Below are positions 8,359 through 16,280 of a stretch of 64,000 nt of DNA, piece after piece. Position 1 is the stretch's first letter. Each line of letters opens with the position of its first letter. The stretch lies in contig NZ_JAVDXU010000006.1 in the NCBI RefSeq assembly GCF_031458095.1, positions 62,001 through 126,000 on the forward strand. The letters are read 5' to 3'. The DNA is from Pelomonas saccharophila_A (GTDB lineage: Bacteria; Pseudomonadota; Gammaproteobacteria; Burkholderiales; Burkholderiaceae_C). The notes under the pieces are model-generated. The model ran no database searches. It was not told where the DNA came from and saw nothing but the letters and a program-made list of their open reading frames with translations. Position numbers and translations under genes: made by a program.

Positions 8359-9294
8359 ATGAACGCCCTCACCCGCCTTGCCCTCGCTGCCTCCATCGCT
8401 CTCGGCGGCTTCGCCATCCAGACCCAGGCCGTGGCCGCCCCCAGCGCCGCGACCGCAGTCGCCAGCCAATACGTCGCCGCTGCCGACGGCACGCCCCTCT
8501 ACGTGAAGGACTGGGGGCCGAAGAACGGCGCTGTCGTCGTCTTCAGCCACGGCTGGCCGCTGAACGCCGACAGCTGGGAATCGCAGATGCAGTTCCTGGC
8601 CGAACGCGGCTACCGCGTCATCGCCCATGACCGCCGCGGCCACGGCCGCTCCGGCCAGCCCTGGGCCGGCAACACCATGGACCAGTACGCCGACGACCTC
8701 GGCGCCGTACTGACCGCCCTGGACGTCAAGCGCGCCACGCTGGTGGGCTTCTCCACCGGGGGCGGCGAGGTGGCCCGCTACATCGGCCGCCACGGCACGG
8801 CGCGGGTCGCCAAGGTCGTGCTGGTAGGCGCCGTCACGCCCATGCTGGGCGCGAGCCCCGGCAACCCGAACGGCGTGCCCGAAGCCGTGTTCGACAGCCT
8901 GCGCCAGGCCTCGCTGGACAACCGCGCCCAGCTCTACAAGGACATCGCCGGCGGCCCCTTCTTCGGCTTCAACCGCCCGGGCGCCAAGCCTTCGGCCGGC
9001 CTGGCCGACAGCTTCTATGTGCAGGGCATGCAGGCCGGCGCCAAGGCCACCTACGACAGCATCGAAGCCTTCTTCCACTCCGACTTCCACGCGGACCTGA
9101 AGAAGGTCGACGTGCCGACCCTGGTCATCCACGGTGCCGACGACCAGATCGTGCCTATCGCGACCACCGGCCGCGCCACGGCCCAACTGGTCAAGGGCGC
9201 GCGCCTGATCGAGTACGTCGGCGGCCCGCACGGCATCACGGACACGCACAAGGACCGCCTCAACCAGGACCTGCTGGACTTCATCAGCAAGTAA
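8359..9294 (+). CDS. Secreted alpha/beta hydrolase, non-haem chloroperoxidase-like
   Basis: A 311-residue protein with a signal peptide (about 1-27). Its alpha/beta-hydrolase domain closely resembles cofactor-free chloroperoxidases/perhydrolases: FSHGWP oxyanion loop, DRRGHGRS, nucleophile Ser132 in GFSTGGGE, acid Asp near 261 in GADDQIVP and His291 in GGPHG. Such enzymes hydrolyse esters and can make peracids; peroxide chemistry here is inferred from family. Most relatives are cytoplasmic, so the signal peptide is notable. It lies downstream of the DUF4148-like gene and is probably controlled by the divergent AraC regulator. Confidence 0.85.
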   Translation: MNALTRLALAASIALGGFAIQTQAVAAPSAATAVASQYVAAADGTPLYVKDWGPKNGAVVVFSHGWPLNADSWESQMQFLAERGYRVIAHDRRGHGRSGQPWAGNTMDQYADDLGAVLTALDVKRATLVGFSTGGGEVARYIGRHGTARVAKVVLVGAVTPMLGASPGNPNGVPEAVFDSLRQASLDNRAQLYKDIAGGPFFGFNRPGAKPSAGLADSFYVQGMQAGAKATYDSIEAFFHSDFHADLKKVDVPTLVIHGADDQIVPIATTGRATAQLVKGARLIEYVGGPHGITDTHKDRLNQDLLDFISK

Positions 9295-9303
9295 GCCCTG
9301 GGT

Positions 9304-9328
9304 GCCACCCGGCCCACCGCCGGGTGGC
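9304..9328. terminator. Bidirectional hairpin between convergent genes
   Basis: GCCACCCGGC (9304-9313) pairs perfectly with GCCGGGTGGC (9319-9328) around a CCACC loop. It lies exactly between the hydrolase stop and the converging esterase stop. No long T-tract follows on either strand, but the 10-bp GC stem and its placement support a shared terminator. Confidence 0.6.
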
Positions 9329-9330
9329 CT

Positions 9331-10194
9331 TCAGTCCTTGGACGGCCCTTTTTCCGGTGCCAGCGGCTCGAACACGAAGCGCATGCCGCGCGTATAGCTC
9401 TCCGCCTTGGTCCCCGCATGCCGCTCGCCATCGATGGTGCGGGCCTGCCAAACCAGCTCCGGATGCTTCAGCTCCGCCAGCAAGGCCTGGTAGCGCTTGA
9501 TGCCGGCCAGAAAGCCCGGCCACTCGTATTCGGCCCCGGTCACATAGAGCCGCGCCTGGATGGACTTGCCCGTCGCGGCATAGGCCTTGGCCCGGCCGAT
9601 GATCCAGTCGCCGCCCACCACCACCGCCGGGCTGGCCGCGATATAGCCCTTGAAGAGCTCCGGCCTGGCATACATCGCATGCAGGGTGAACAGGCCGCCC
9701 AGCGAGCTGCCGGCCAGATAGCGCTGGGCCGGGTCGGCGCGGTAGTCGCGCTCCATCAGCGGGAAGATGTCCTTCTCCAGCGAGGCGATGAACTTGTCGG
9801 CATTGCCGCTGCCAAAGGCCAGCGGGCTGGTGCGCACGGGTGAAAGCTCCCAGTTGCGCAGCTCGCCGTAGTCGAGGTTGTCGCCGGCATAACCCAGGCC
9901 GACGACGATGAACTCCGGCACGACCTTGTCGTAGTTCAGGTTGTTGTACGAGGCGACGACGGTGGCGAAGTCCCAGTAGCCGTCGGTCACGTACAGCACC
10001 GGGTAGCGGCGCTTGGGCTCCTTGGCAAACGAGCCCGGCAGATGGATGTGCAGCTGATAGCTGCGGCCATCCGCGTTCTTGGCCAGGGCGCGCAGCTGGG
10101 TGTTGGGGATGGTGTGCGGCGGCGGCAATGCCGTCTGGGCCGGCGCCAGCAGGGCGGTGAACAGCAAGGCGAGAGTCAGGACGAATCGCTTCAT
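9331..10194 (-). CDS. Secreted alpha/beta hydrolase, Fes/IroE-like putative esterase
   Basis: A 287-residue protein with a signal peptide (about 1-19) and an esterase-D/Fes-type alpha/beta-hydrolase fold. The YPVLYVTDGYW strand is followed by the nucleophile in GSSLGG, and a C-terminal His lies in GERHAG. The family includes ferric-enterobactin esterase, IroE and secreted acyl-esterases; the substrate cannot be assigned. ATG at 10194 was chosen because it begins the signal peptide, although the frame stays open further upstream. It is convergent with the chloroperoxidase-like gene. Confidence 0.75.
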   Translation of the reverse strand: MKRFVLTLALLFTALLAPAQTALPPPHTIPNTQLRALAKNADGRSYQLHIHLPGSFAKEPKRRYPVLYVTDGYWDFATVVASYNNLNYDKVVPEFIVVGLGYAGDNLDYGELRNWELSPVRTSPLAFGSGNADKFIASLEKDIFPLMERDYRADPAQRYLAGSSLGGLFTLHAMYARPELFKGYIAASPAVVVGGDWIIGRAKAYAATGKSIQARLYVTGAEYEWPGFLAGIKRYQALLAELKHPELVWQARTIDGERHAGTKAESYTRGMRFVFEPLAPEKGPSKD

Positions 10195-10240
10195 GGGCAG
10201 CACAGCGGCGGATGGCAACGCTGTCAGTTTATGAGCCGGC

Positions 10241-10246
10241 GACAAT
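10241..10246 (+). promoter_or_regulatory. -10-like hexamer before the THUMP methyltransferase
   Basis: GACAAT lies 6 bases before the GTG start at 10253 and no ribosome-binding site is visible. This fits leaderless transcription from a TACAAT-like -10 box. No good -35 box is seen, so this is tentative. Confidence 0.35.
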
Positions 10247-10252
10247 GCGCGG

Positions 10253-11521
10253 GTGAGCCTGCCCAACAAACTTTCCCTGTTCGTGTCCTGTGCCGGCGGC
10301 GTCGAGCCGCTGCTGGAGGAAGAGCTCAAACGCTTCCTGCCGCCCGGCGTGCGCAGCAAGGTCGAAGTGCTGCGCGGCGGCTGCGGCGTGCTGGGCACGG
10401 CCGAGGACGTGCTGCGCATCAACCTCGAAAGCCGGCTCGCCCAGCGCGTGCTGGTCGAGCTGATCGAAGGTCCCTACCGCCACGAGGAAGACCTCTATGC
10501 CCTGGCCCGCCGCGTCGACTGGCGCGACTGGATCACGCCGCGGCACACCCTCCGCGTCGACACCGTCGCCCAGCGTTCGCCGCTGAAGAGCCTGAACTTC
10601 ACGACGCTGCGCATCAAGGACGCCATCTGCGACCAGCTGCGCGAGCACACCGGCGAGCGACCCAGCGTGGACACGCACTCGCCCGATCTGCCGGTGCTGC
10701 TGCATGTCGGCCCCGAGCGCGCGGCCCTCTATGTCGACACCTCGGGCGAGCCGCTGTTCAAGCGTGGCTGGCGCGTCGACAAGGGCGATGCGCCGTTGAA
10801 GGAGACGCTGGCCGCCGCCATGCTCGCCGCCGCCGGCTGGCGCGGTGAGAGTGCCCTGCACGACCCCTGCTGCGGTTCAGGCACCATCCCCATCGAGGCC
10901 GCGCTGATCGCCTGCGACTCGGCGCCCGGCCTGCTGCGCCGCTTCGCCTTCGAGCGCCAGATCCCCTTCTCCACGCCGGCCCTGAAAGCCGTGTGGGGCG
11001 AGATGGCCCAGGCCGCGCGCGCCCGCATCCACCCACCGGCCGTGCCCATCTATGCCAGCGACGTGGCCTTCCGCATGGTCGACTTCGCGCGCCGCAATGC
11101 CGAGCGTGCCGGCGTGGCGCAATACATCCAGTTCAATGGCGGCGACGCGCTGGAGCGGCCCGCGCCGCAACTGCCCGAAGGCATGCCGGGCAGCATCGTC
11201 ATGAACCCGCCCTATGGCGAGCGCATCGAGGTGCGCGGCAAGGCCGCCATGACTCGCGATGCCGGCGGCAGCGAGGAGCGCGATGCCGGAGACGACTTCT
11301 TCCCGCGCCTGGCCGCCCACTGGAAACGCCAGTACACCGAAAACCCGGCCGGCTGGACGGCCTGGATGCTCAGCCCCGACATGAAGCTGCCCAGCAAGAT
11401 GCGGCTGAAGGAATCGCGCCGCGTGCCGATGTGGAACGGCCCCATCGAATGCCGGCTGTTCCGCTTCGACCTCGTCAAGGGCTCGGCGCGCAAGCCGGCC
11501 GAAGGTGATGCGCCTGCGTGA
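10253..11521 (+). CDS. THUMP-domain 23S rRNA guanine-N2 methyltransferase (RlmL N-half type)
   Basis: A 422-residue RNA methyltransferase. The N-terminal ferredoxin-like/THUMP region (about 1-160) binds RNA. The UPF0020 Rossmann domain follows, with DPCCGSGTIPIEAAL as the SAM-binding motif and NPPYGER as the catalytic N-P-P-Y motif. E. coli RlmL is a 702-residue fusion with RlmK; this protein corresponds to its N-terminal half, like B. subtilis YpsC, so m2G2445-type activity on 23S rRNA is likely. GTG at 10253 is the start because the nearby ATG at 10245 leads straight to a stop. Confidence 0.88.
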   Translation: MSLPNKLSLFVSCAGGVEPLLEEELKRFLPPGVRSKVEVLRGGCGVLGTAEDVLRINLESRLAQRVLVELIEGPYRHEEDLYALARRVDWRDWITPRHTLRVDTVAQRSPLKSLNFTTLRIKDAICDQLREHTGERPSVDTHSPDLPVLLHVGPERAALYVDTSGEPLFKRGWRVDKGDAPLKETLAAAMLAAAGWRGESALHDPCCGSGTIPIEAALIACDSAPGLLRRFAFERQIPFSTPALKAVWGEMAQAARARIHPPAVPIYASDVAFRMVDFARRNAERAGVAQYIQFNGGDALERPAPQLPEGMPGSIVMNPPYGERIEVRGKAAMTRDAGGSEERDAGDDFFPRLAAHWKRQYTENPAGWTAWMLSPDMKLPSKMRLKESRRVPMWNGPIECRLFRFDLVKGSARKPAEGDAPA

Positions 11522-12020
11522 GTTGATCGCCGTCGTGGCCTTGGGGCTGGCTGCGGCCGCCGCCCAGGCCGAGCCCTGCACCCTGGTCTTTGGCCAGGGC
11601 CGCAATCCACCGACGCAGGGCGGGCCGAACTGGGACGACCTGAACCAGCGCTTCAATGCCGCTGTCACCCATGTCCTTGACGCCGAGGGCCGGCGCGTCA
11701 TCCCGATGACAGCGCCCGCCGTGCAGGTCGATCCCGAGGCCGCGGGCGTCGCGCTGCTGGAGCAGGCCGACAACCTGGGCTGCAGCACGCTGATCGAGAC
11801 AGCCCTCTTCCAGGACGAGGGCGGCACGCTGGTGCTGCGCCTGCGCGTCTACCCGCTGCTGCCCACGCTGGGCGACGGCGGTGTCATCAACGGCCTGCGC
11901 ATCGGCACGCCGCTGTTCGTGACCCAGCGCGACCTGGACATGAAGTCACTGCCGCGCCTCAGGCCCGATCTGGTCGGCCGGCAGATGGCGGCCGAATACC
12001 TTCAGCACGACCGGCGCTGA
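11508..12020 (+). CDS. Secreted hypothetical protein
   Basis: A 170-residue protein with a signal peptide ending at AQA about residue 21. The mature part has two cysteines (near residues 24 and 94) that could form a disulfide, and alternating strands and helices. I do not recognise a family. The start overlaps the methyltransferase gene by 14 bases, so the two are probably co-transcribed. Its last 19 bases overlap antisense with the end of the MFS gene. Confidence 0.6.
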   Translation: MRLRELIAVVALGLAAAAAQAEPCTLVFGQGRNPPTQGGPNWDDLNQRFNAAVTHVLDAEGRRVIPMTAPAVQVDPEAAGVALLEQADNLGCSTLIETALFQDEGGTLVLRLRVYPLLPTLGDGGVINGLRIGTPLFVTQRDLDMKSLPRLRPDLVGRQMAAEYLQHDRR

Positions 12021-13165
12021 TACACGGCCAGCCCGGCGAGCGCCGCCGCGCACAGCGCGATGGGCACCAGGCTGGCCCAATTCATCCACTGCCAGCCGCC
12101 CGCCGTCACCAATGCGCCGGAGGAGAACGAGGTCAGCGTCATGGTCGCGTAGACGCCGGTGTCCAGCAGGCCCTGGGCGCGCGTCTTCTCCTCGGGGCGA
12201 TAGGCCTGGGTGAACAAGGTCGTGCCGCCGATATAGAGGAAGTTCCAGCCGACGCCCAGCAGCAGCAGGGCGCCGAGGAAATGGTCCCGGTCCTGGCCCG
12301 ACAGCGCGAAGACGACGCAGCCGAGGTTGAGCAGCACGCCCGCCGACATGACGGGCAGCACGCCAACGCGCTTGATCAGAGGCCCGGTGAAGAAGCTCGG
12401 CACGAACATGCCCAGCACATGCCATTGCAGCACCATGCCGGCATCCGCAAAAGGCAGTCCGCACTGGCCCATGGCGATGGGCGTGGCGGCCATCAGCAGG
12501 TTCATGACGCCATAACCGAGGGCACTGGCGGCCAGGGCGACCATGAAGATGGGCTGGCGCAGCAGCTCGGCGCCGGGGCGGCCGCCGGCGCCGGGCGCGG
12601 GCCGGGTCAGGGCCGGAAAGTCGATCAGCGAGATCAGCACCAGGCCGGCCAGCGCGACGCCCATCAGCAGCAGATAGGCGCCGGCAAAGGGCGCCACCAG
12701 CAGGTTCTTGCTGGTGCTGGCCAGCCAGGGGCCGAGGACGGCGCCGAGGCAGCCACCGCCCAGCACCCAGGAGATGGCGGCCTCGCGCTTGTCGGGCGCC
12801 ACGATCTCGGTGGCGGCGAAGCGGTACAACGCCGCGCCGGCGGTGTAGTAGCCCGCCACCAGCGTCGCGATGACGACGCCCCAGAACTGCTGATGGAGCA
12901 CGCTCCACAGCGCAACGGCGCAGCTCGCGAAGGCGACCAGCAGGCCGATCTGGAAGCCCCGCTTGCGGCCGAAGCGCAGCTGGTGGCGCCCCACCATGCG
13001 CGCCATCAGCGCGCCGCCGGCCACGTAGGCGCAGATGGGCAGGGTCGCCATCCACGACCGCGGCGCCAGCGCCAGTCCGACCAGGCCATTGATGGCCATG
13101 AAGCAGATGTTGTTGGTGAGGAAGAGTCCCTGGGCGAGGACGAGCAGCGCGAGTTTTCTGTTCAC
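12002..13165 (-). CDS. Major facilitator superfamily transporter
   Basis: A 387-residue integral membrane protein with about twelve hydrophobic helices. It carries the MFS signature between helices 2 and 3 (GRHQLRFGRKRGFQ) and a long polar middle loop around residues 180-200. Members export drugs, sugars or metabolites by proton exchange; nothing here fixes the substrate. The start is GTG at 13165, overlapping the rsmE stop by four bases (GTGA), so it is translationally coupled to rsmE. It converges with the secreted protein at 11508-12020. Confidence 0.8.
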   Translation of the reverse strand: MNRKLALLVLAQGLFLTNNICFMAINGLVGLALAPRSWMATLPICAYVAGGALMARMVGRHQLRFGRKRGFQIGLLVAFASCAVALWSVLHQQFWGVVIATLVAGYYTAGAALYRFAATEIVAPDKREAAISWVLGGGCLGAVLGPWLASTSKNLLVAPFAGAYLLLMGVALAGLVLISLIDFPALTRPAPGAGGRPGAELLRQPIFMVALAASALGYGVMNLLMAATPIAMGQCGLPFADAGMVLQWHVLGMFVPSFFTGPLIKRVGVLPVMSAGVLLNLGCVVFALSGQDRDHFLGALLLLGVGWNFLYIGGTTLFTQAYRPEEKTRAQGLLDTGVYATMTLTSFSSGALVTAGGWQWMNWASLVPIALCAAALAGLAVYQRRSC

Positions 13166-13875
13166 GACAAGGCGAGCCAGGACAGCACCGCCAGCGGCGC
13201 CGTGTCGGCGCGCAGCACGCGCGGGCCGAGAGTGATGGGCGCAAAGCCGCGGGCACGGGCGGCGTCTTCCTCGGCGTCGCTCAGGCCGCCTTCAGGGCCG
13301 CTGAGGAAAAGAGCGCGCTGCTGGGGAAAGGCCGTCAGCGGTGAGGCCGCGCGCGGGCTCAACAGGCCGCGCCATTCACCGCCGCCATCATTCAACGCAG
13401 CGAGCCAAGCGCCCAGTGTCATGACGGGCTCGACGCGCGTCGGCACCGTGCGCCCGCTCTGCTCGGCGGCGGCAATGGCCACGCCCTGCCAGTGCGCGCG
13501 CTTCTTGTCGGCACGCTCGCCGTTCAGGCGCAGCACCGAACGCTCGCTCATCAAAGGCTGCACGGCCGCGGCCCCGAGCTCCGTGGCCTTCTCGACGAGG
13601 AAGTCCATGCGGTCGTTGGCCGGCATGACGACGGCCAGCGTCACCGAGCGGGCCAGCTCGCGCTGCGGCTGTTCCGACGCGATGAGGCGCACCCGGACCT
13701 CGCTTCGCCCCATGGCCGTCACCTCGGCCTGCCACTCGGGGCCGCTGCCGTCGAAGAGGGTCAGCGCGTCGCCGGGCTGCAGACGCAGCACCTGCACATG
13801 GCGGGCGGCGCCGGCCGGCAAGGCGATATCGCCAGCGGTCGCGGCGAGCGGGGTGTCGACGAAGAAGCGGGGCAA
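13162..13875 (-). CDS. rsmE: 16S rRNA m3U1498 methyltransferase RsmE
   Basis: A 237-residue SPOUT-class methyltransferase that methylates N3 of U1498 in 16S rRNA. It has an N-terminal PUA-like domain beginning PRFFVDTPL and a C-terminal trefoil-knot SAM-binding domain with VEKATELGAAAVQPLMSERS, the GPEGGLSDAE loop and GPRVLRADTAPL. The start is TTG at 13875, chosen because RsmE proteins begin at exactly this PRFF segment and no ATG lies nearby. It overlaps the MFS gene by four bases. Confidence 0.92.
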   Translation of the reverse strand: MPRFFVDTPLAATAGDIALPAGAARHVQVLRLQPGDALTLFDGSGPEWQAEVTAMGRSEVRVRLIASEQPQRELARSVTLAVVMPANDRMDFLVEKATELGAAAVQPLMSERSVLRLNGERADKKRAHWQGVAIAAAEQSGRTVPTRVEPVMTLGAWLAALNDGGGEWRGLLSPRAASPLTAFPQQRALFLSGPEGGLSDAEEDAARARGFAPITLGPRVLRADTAPLAVLSWLALS

Positions 13876-13926
13876 GGCGGGACGAGCTGGGTCGAGGACC
13901 CGCCAGTGTCCCAGATCAGCGCAGGA

Positions 13927-14481
13927 TCAACGCAAACCCAAGGCGTCGCGCACGGCCTGGGCGGCGTCTTCGCCTTTGGCCTTCTGCACGCGCTCGACGA
14001 GCTGCAGGGCCAGACCCTGCAGCGCGGCGAGGCTGTCGGCCCGCTCGACCTCGAGGGCGAAGGCGTAACCCTTGAACGGCCCCAGCAGCTTGGTCGCCTC
14101 GCCGCTCAGATAGGTGTACAGGGCCGCGCGATCCAGCAGCGGCGAATGGCCCGCCGACGCCGGTGCCGCGGAAGACAGGGGCGCGGGCGCCGTCGCCACG
14201 GGAGCGGGTGCCGCCGCAGGCGGCTGGGCCGCAATGGGCTGGCCGGCGGCGTTCTGGGCCGCGATCAGCCCATGCTGGCGCAGGGTTTCGAAATCGGCTT
14301 CGGTGGCCCCGGCGACGAGACGCACCCACTCGCCGCCCGGCTTGCTCGCATCCAGCACGAGCAGCAGATTGCGCGCGGTGCGCGACAGCGGCAAGGTCCG
14401 CGCGCGGATCTCGGCGCGGCCGGCCTCGGTTTTTGAATACAACTGCTCGATCACGTTTTTGGCCTCACCCCTGCTCGGCAT
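13927..14481 (-). CDS. Hypothetical protein with Ala/Pro linker, downstream of fadD
   Basis: A 184-residue soluble protein (ATG at 14481). An N-terminal domain (about 1-75) contains SKTEAGRAEIRAR and RNLLLVLDAS. It is followed by an Ala/Pro-rich linker (about 80-110) and a helical C-terminal domain (about 112-184). There is no signal peptide or membrane helix. I recognise it only as resembling small uncharacterised Burkholderiales proteins with a TxxGRxEI...LLxLxD pattern. It lies 27 bases after the fadD stop on the same strand, so co-transcription is likely. Function is unknown. Confidence 0.6.
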   Translation of the reverse strand: MPSRGEAKNVIEQLYSKTEAGRAEIRARTLPLSRTARNLLLVLDASKPGGEWVRLVAGATEADFETLRQHGLIAAQNAAGQPIAAQPPAAAPAPVATAPAPLSSAAPASAGHSPLLDRAALYTYLSGEATKLLGPFKGYAFALEVERADSLAALQGLALQLVERVQKAKGEDAAQAVRDALGLR

Positions 14482-14508
14482 CACCGCCCGCAGGGCGTCG
14501 GGAAGCAA

Positions 14509-16179
14509 TCAGCTCTTGTCCCGCAATTCCCTGCGCAGGATCTTGCCGACCGGCGTCTTGGGCAGTTCAGTACGGAACTCCACGATCTTCGGACGTTTGT
14601 AGCCCGTCAGGTTGGCTTCGCAATAGGCGCGAACGTCAGCTTCCGTGACATTCGGGTCTTTCTTCACGATGACAACCTTGACCGCCTCGCCGGCCTTGCT
14701 GTCGGGCACGCCCACGGCAGCGCATTCCAGCACGCCGGGCATCTGGGTGATGACGTCCTCGACCTCGTTCGGATACACATTGAAGCCGCTGACCAGGATC
14801 ATGTCCTTCTTGCGGTCGACGATCTTGAAATAACCGCGTTCGTCGACGGTGCCGATGTCGCCGGTGCGGAAATAACCGTCGGCCGTCATGACCTTGGCGG
14901 TTTCGTCCGGGCGCTGCCAGTAGCCGGCCATGACCTGCGGGCCGCGGATGGCGATCTCGCCGGGCTGGCCCATGGGCACTTCGTTGCCGTCATCGTCCAG
15001 CAGCTCCAGCTCGGTCAGCGGCATCGGCAGGCCGATGGTGCCGCTGTAGGCCGTGCTGTCGGTCGGGTTGCAGCTGGCCGAAGGCGAGGTCTCGGACAGG
15101 CCGTAACCCTCGACGATGGGGCAGCCGGTCTTCTCCAGCCACAGCTTGGCCGTGGCCTGCTGCACGGCCATGCCGCCGCCGACCGAGATGACCAGGCGGC
15201 TCCAGTCCACCGTGCCGAAATCGGGGTGGTTGGCCATGGCCATGAACAGCGTGTTGACGGCCGGGAAGCTGTGGAAGCGGTGGTTGGCCAGCTCCTTGAA
15301 CACCGCGCCCAGGTCACGCGGATTCGGAATCAGCACGTTGGCGCCGCCCATGTGCATGGACAGCATCATGTTCGTGTTGAAACCGAAGATGTGATACAGC
15401 GGCAGGGCGCAGATGGTCGTGACCTGCTCGCCGGCCGGGATCTTCTTCAGGGCCGGCTGGTACCAGGCCTCGCTTTGCAGGATGTTGGCGACCAGGTTGC
15501 GGTGCAGCAGCACCGCCCCCTTGGACACGCCGGTCGTGCCGCCGGTGTACTGCAGCACGGCGATGTCGTCCGGGCCCAGCTTGGGCGCCTTGTAGGTCAG
15601 GCCGCGCCCCTTGGCCAGGGCATCGTTGAACTTGACGGCACCCGGCAGCTCGAAGGCCGGCACCATCTTCTTGACCTTGCGGACGACGTAGTTCACCAGC
15701 AGGCCCTTGAGGCCCAGCATGTCGCCCATGGCAGCCAGGATGACATGCTTGGTCGGCACGTTCTTGATGACCTGCTGCAGCACCGAGGCGAAGTTCTCGA
15801 TGATGACGATGGCCTTGGCACCCGAGTCCTTGAGCTGGTGCTCCAGCTCACGCGGCGTGTACAGCGGGTTGACGTTGACGACCACATAACCCGCCCTCAG
15901 CACGGCGGCCACGGCCACCGGGTACTGGAAGAGGTTGGGCATCATGAGGGCGACGCGGTCGCCCTTCTCCAGGCCCAGGCTCTGCAGATAGGCGGCCAGC
16001 GCGCGCGAGGCCTCGTCCACCTGGCCGAAGCTCATGCTCTTGCCCATCATCAGATAGGCGGGCTTGGCGGCGTTCTTCTTGAACGACGTGTCCAGCAGGT
16101 CGACCAGGCTGGGGTAGAGCGACACATTGATGTCGCGCGGCACCGCGGCCGGGTAGTGCTTCAGCCAGATCGGCTCCAT
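14509..16179 (-). CDS. fadD: Long-chain fatty acid-CoA ligase
   Basis: A 556-residue ANL-superfamily enzyme that activates fatty acids with ATP and CoA, feeding beta-oxidation at the inner membrane. The phosphate-binding loop reads YTGGTTGVSKGA (about residues 213-224). The A5 motif GYGLSETSP, the hinge region with GDIG and KDMILVSGFNVYP, and the C-terminal lysine in KTPVGKILRREL are all present. A clear AAGGAGA ribosome-binding site precedes the ATG. Length and motifs match FadD rather than short-chain ligases. It follows pntB by about 100 bases on the same strand. Confidence 0.92.
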   Translation of the reverse strand: MEPIWLKHYPAAVPRDINVSLYPSLVDLLDTSFKKNAAKPAYLMMGKSMSFGQVDEASRALAAYLQSLGLEKGDRVALMMPNLFQYPVAVAAVLRAGYVVVNVNPLYTPRELEHQLKDSGAKAIVIIENFASVLQQVIKNVPTKHVILAAMGDMLGLKGLLVNYVVRKVKKMVPAFELPGAVKFNDALAKGRGLTYKAPKLGPDDIAVLQYTGGTTGVSKGAVLLHRNLVANILQSEAWYQPALKKIPAGEQVTTICALPLYHIFGFNTNMMLSMHMGGANVLIPNPRDLGAVFKELANHRFHSFPAVNTLFMAMANHPDFGTVDWSRLVISVGGGMAVQQATAKLWLEKTGCPIVEGYGLSETSPSASCNPTDSTAYSGTIGLPMPLTELELLDDDGNEVPMGQPGEIAIRGPQVMAGYWQRPDETAKVMTADGYFRTGDIGTVDERGYFKIVDRKKDMILVSGFNVYPNEVEDVITQMPGVLECAAVGVPDSKAGEAVKVVIVKKDPNVTEADVRAYCEANLTGYKRPKIVEFRTELPKTPVGKILRRELRDKS

Positions 16180-16249
16180 GCCTTGTCTCCTTTTTTGCTT
16201 GCGGCGATTCTGACCGAAGGCTGACAGCCCAAGGGTCAGGGGATTCGAT

Positions 16250-16271
16250 AGCGCTCTCTAGGGGGAGCGCT
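16250..16271. promoter_or_regulatory. Inverted repeat between pntB and fadD
   Basis: AGCGCTC (16250-16256) and GAGCGCT (16265-16271) form a perfect inverted repeat with an 8-base spacer, in the roughly 100-base gap upstream of fadD and downstream of pntB. No T-tract follows on the minus strand, so an operator is as likely as a terminator. No known regulator site was matched. Confidence 0.35.
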
Positions 16272-16280
16272 TCCGCATGG

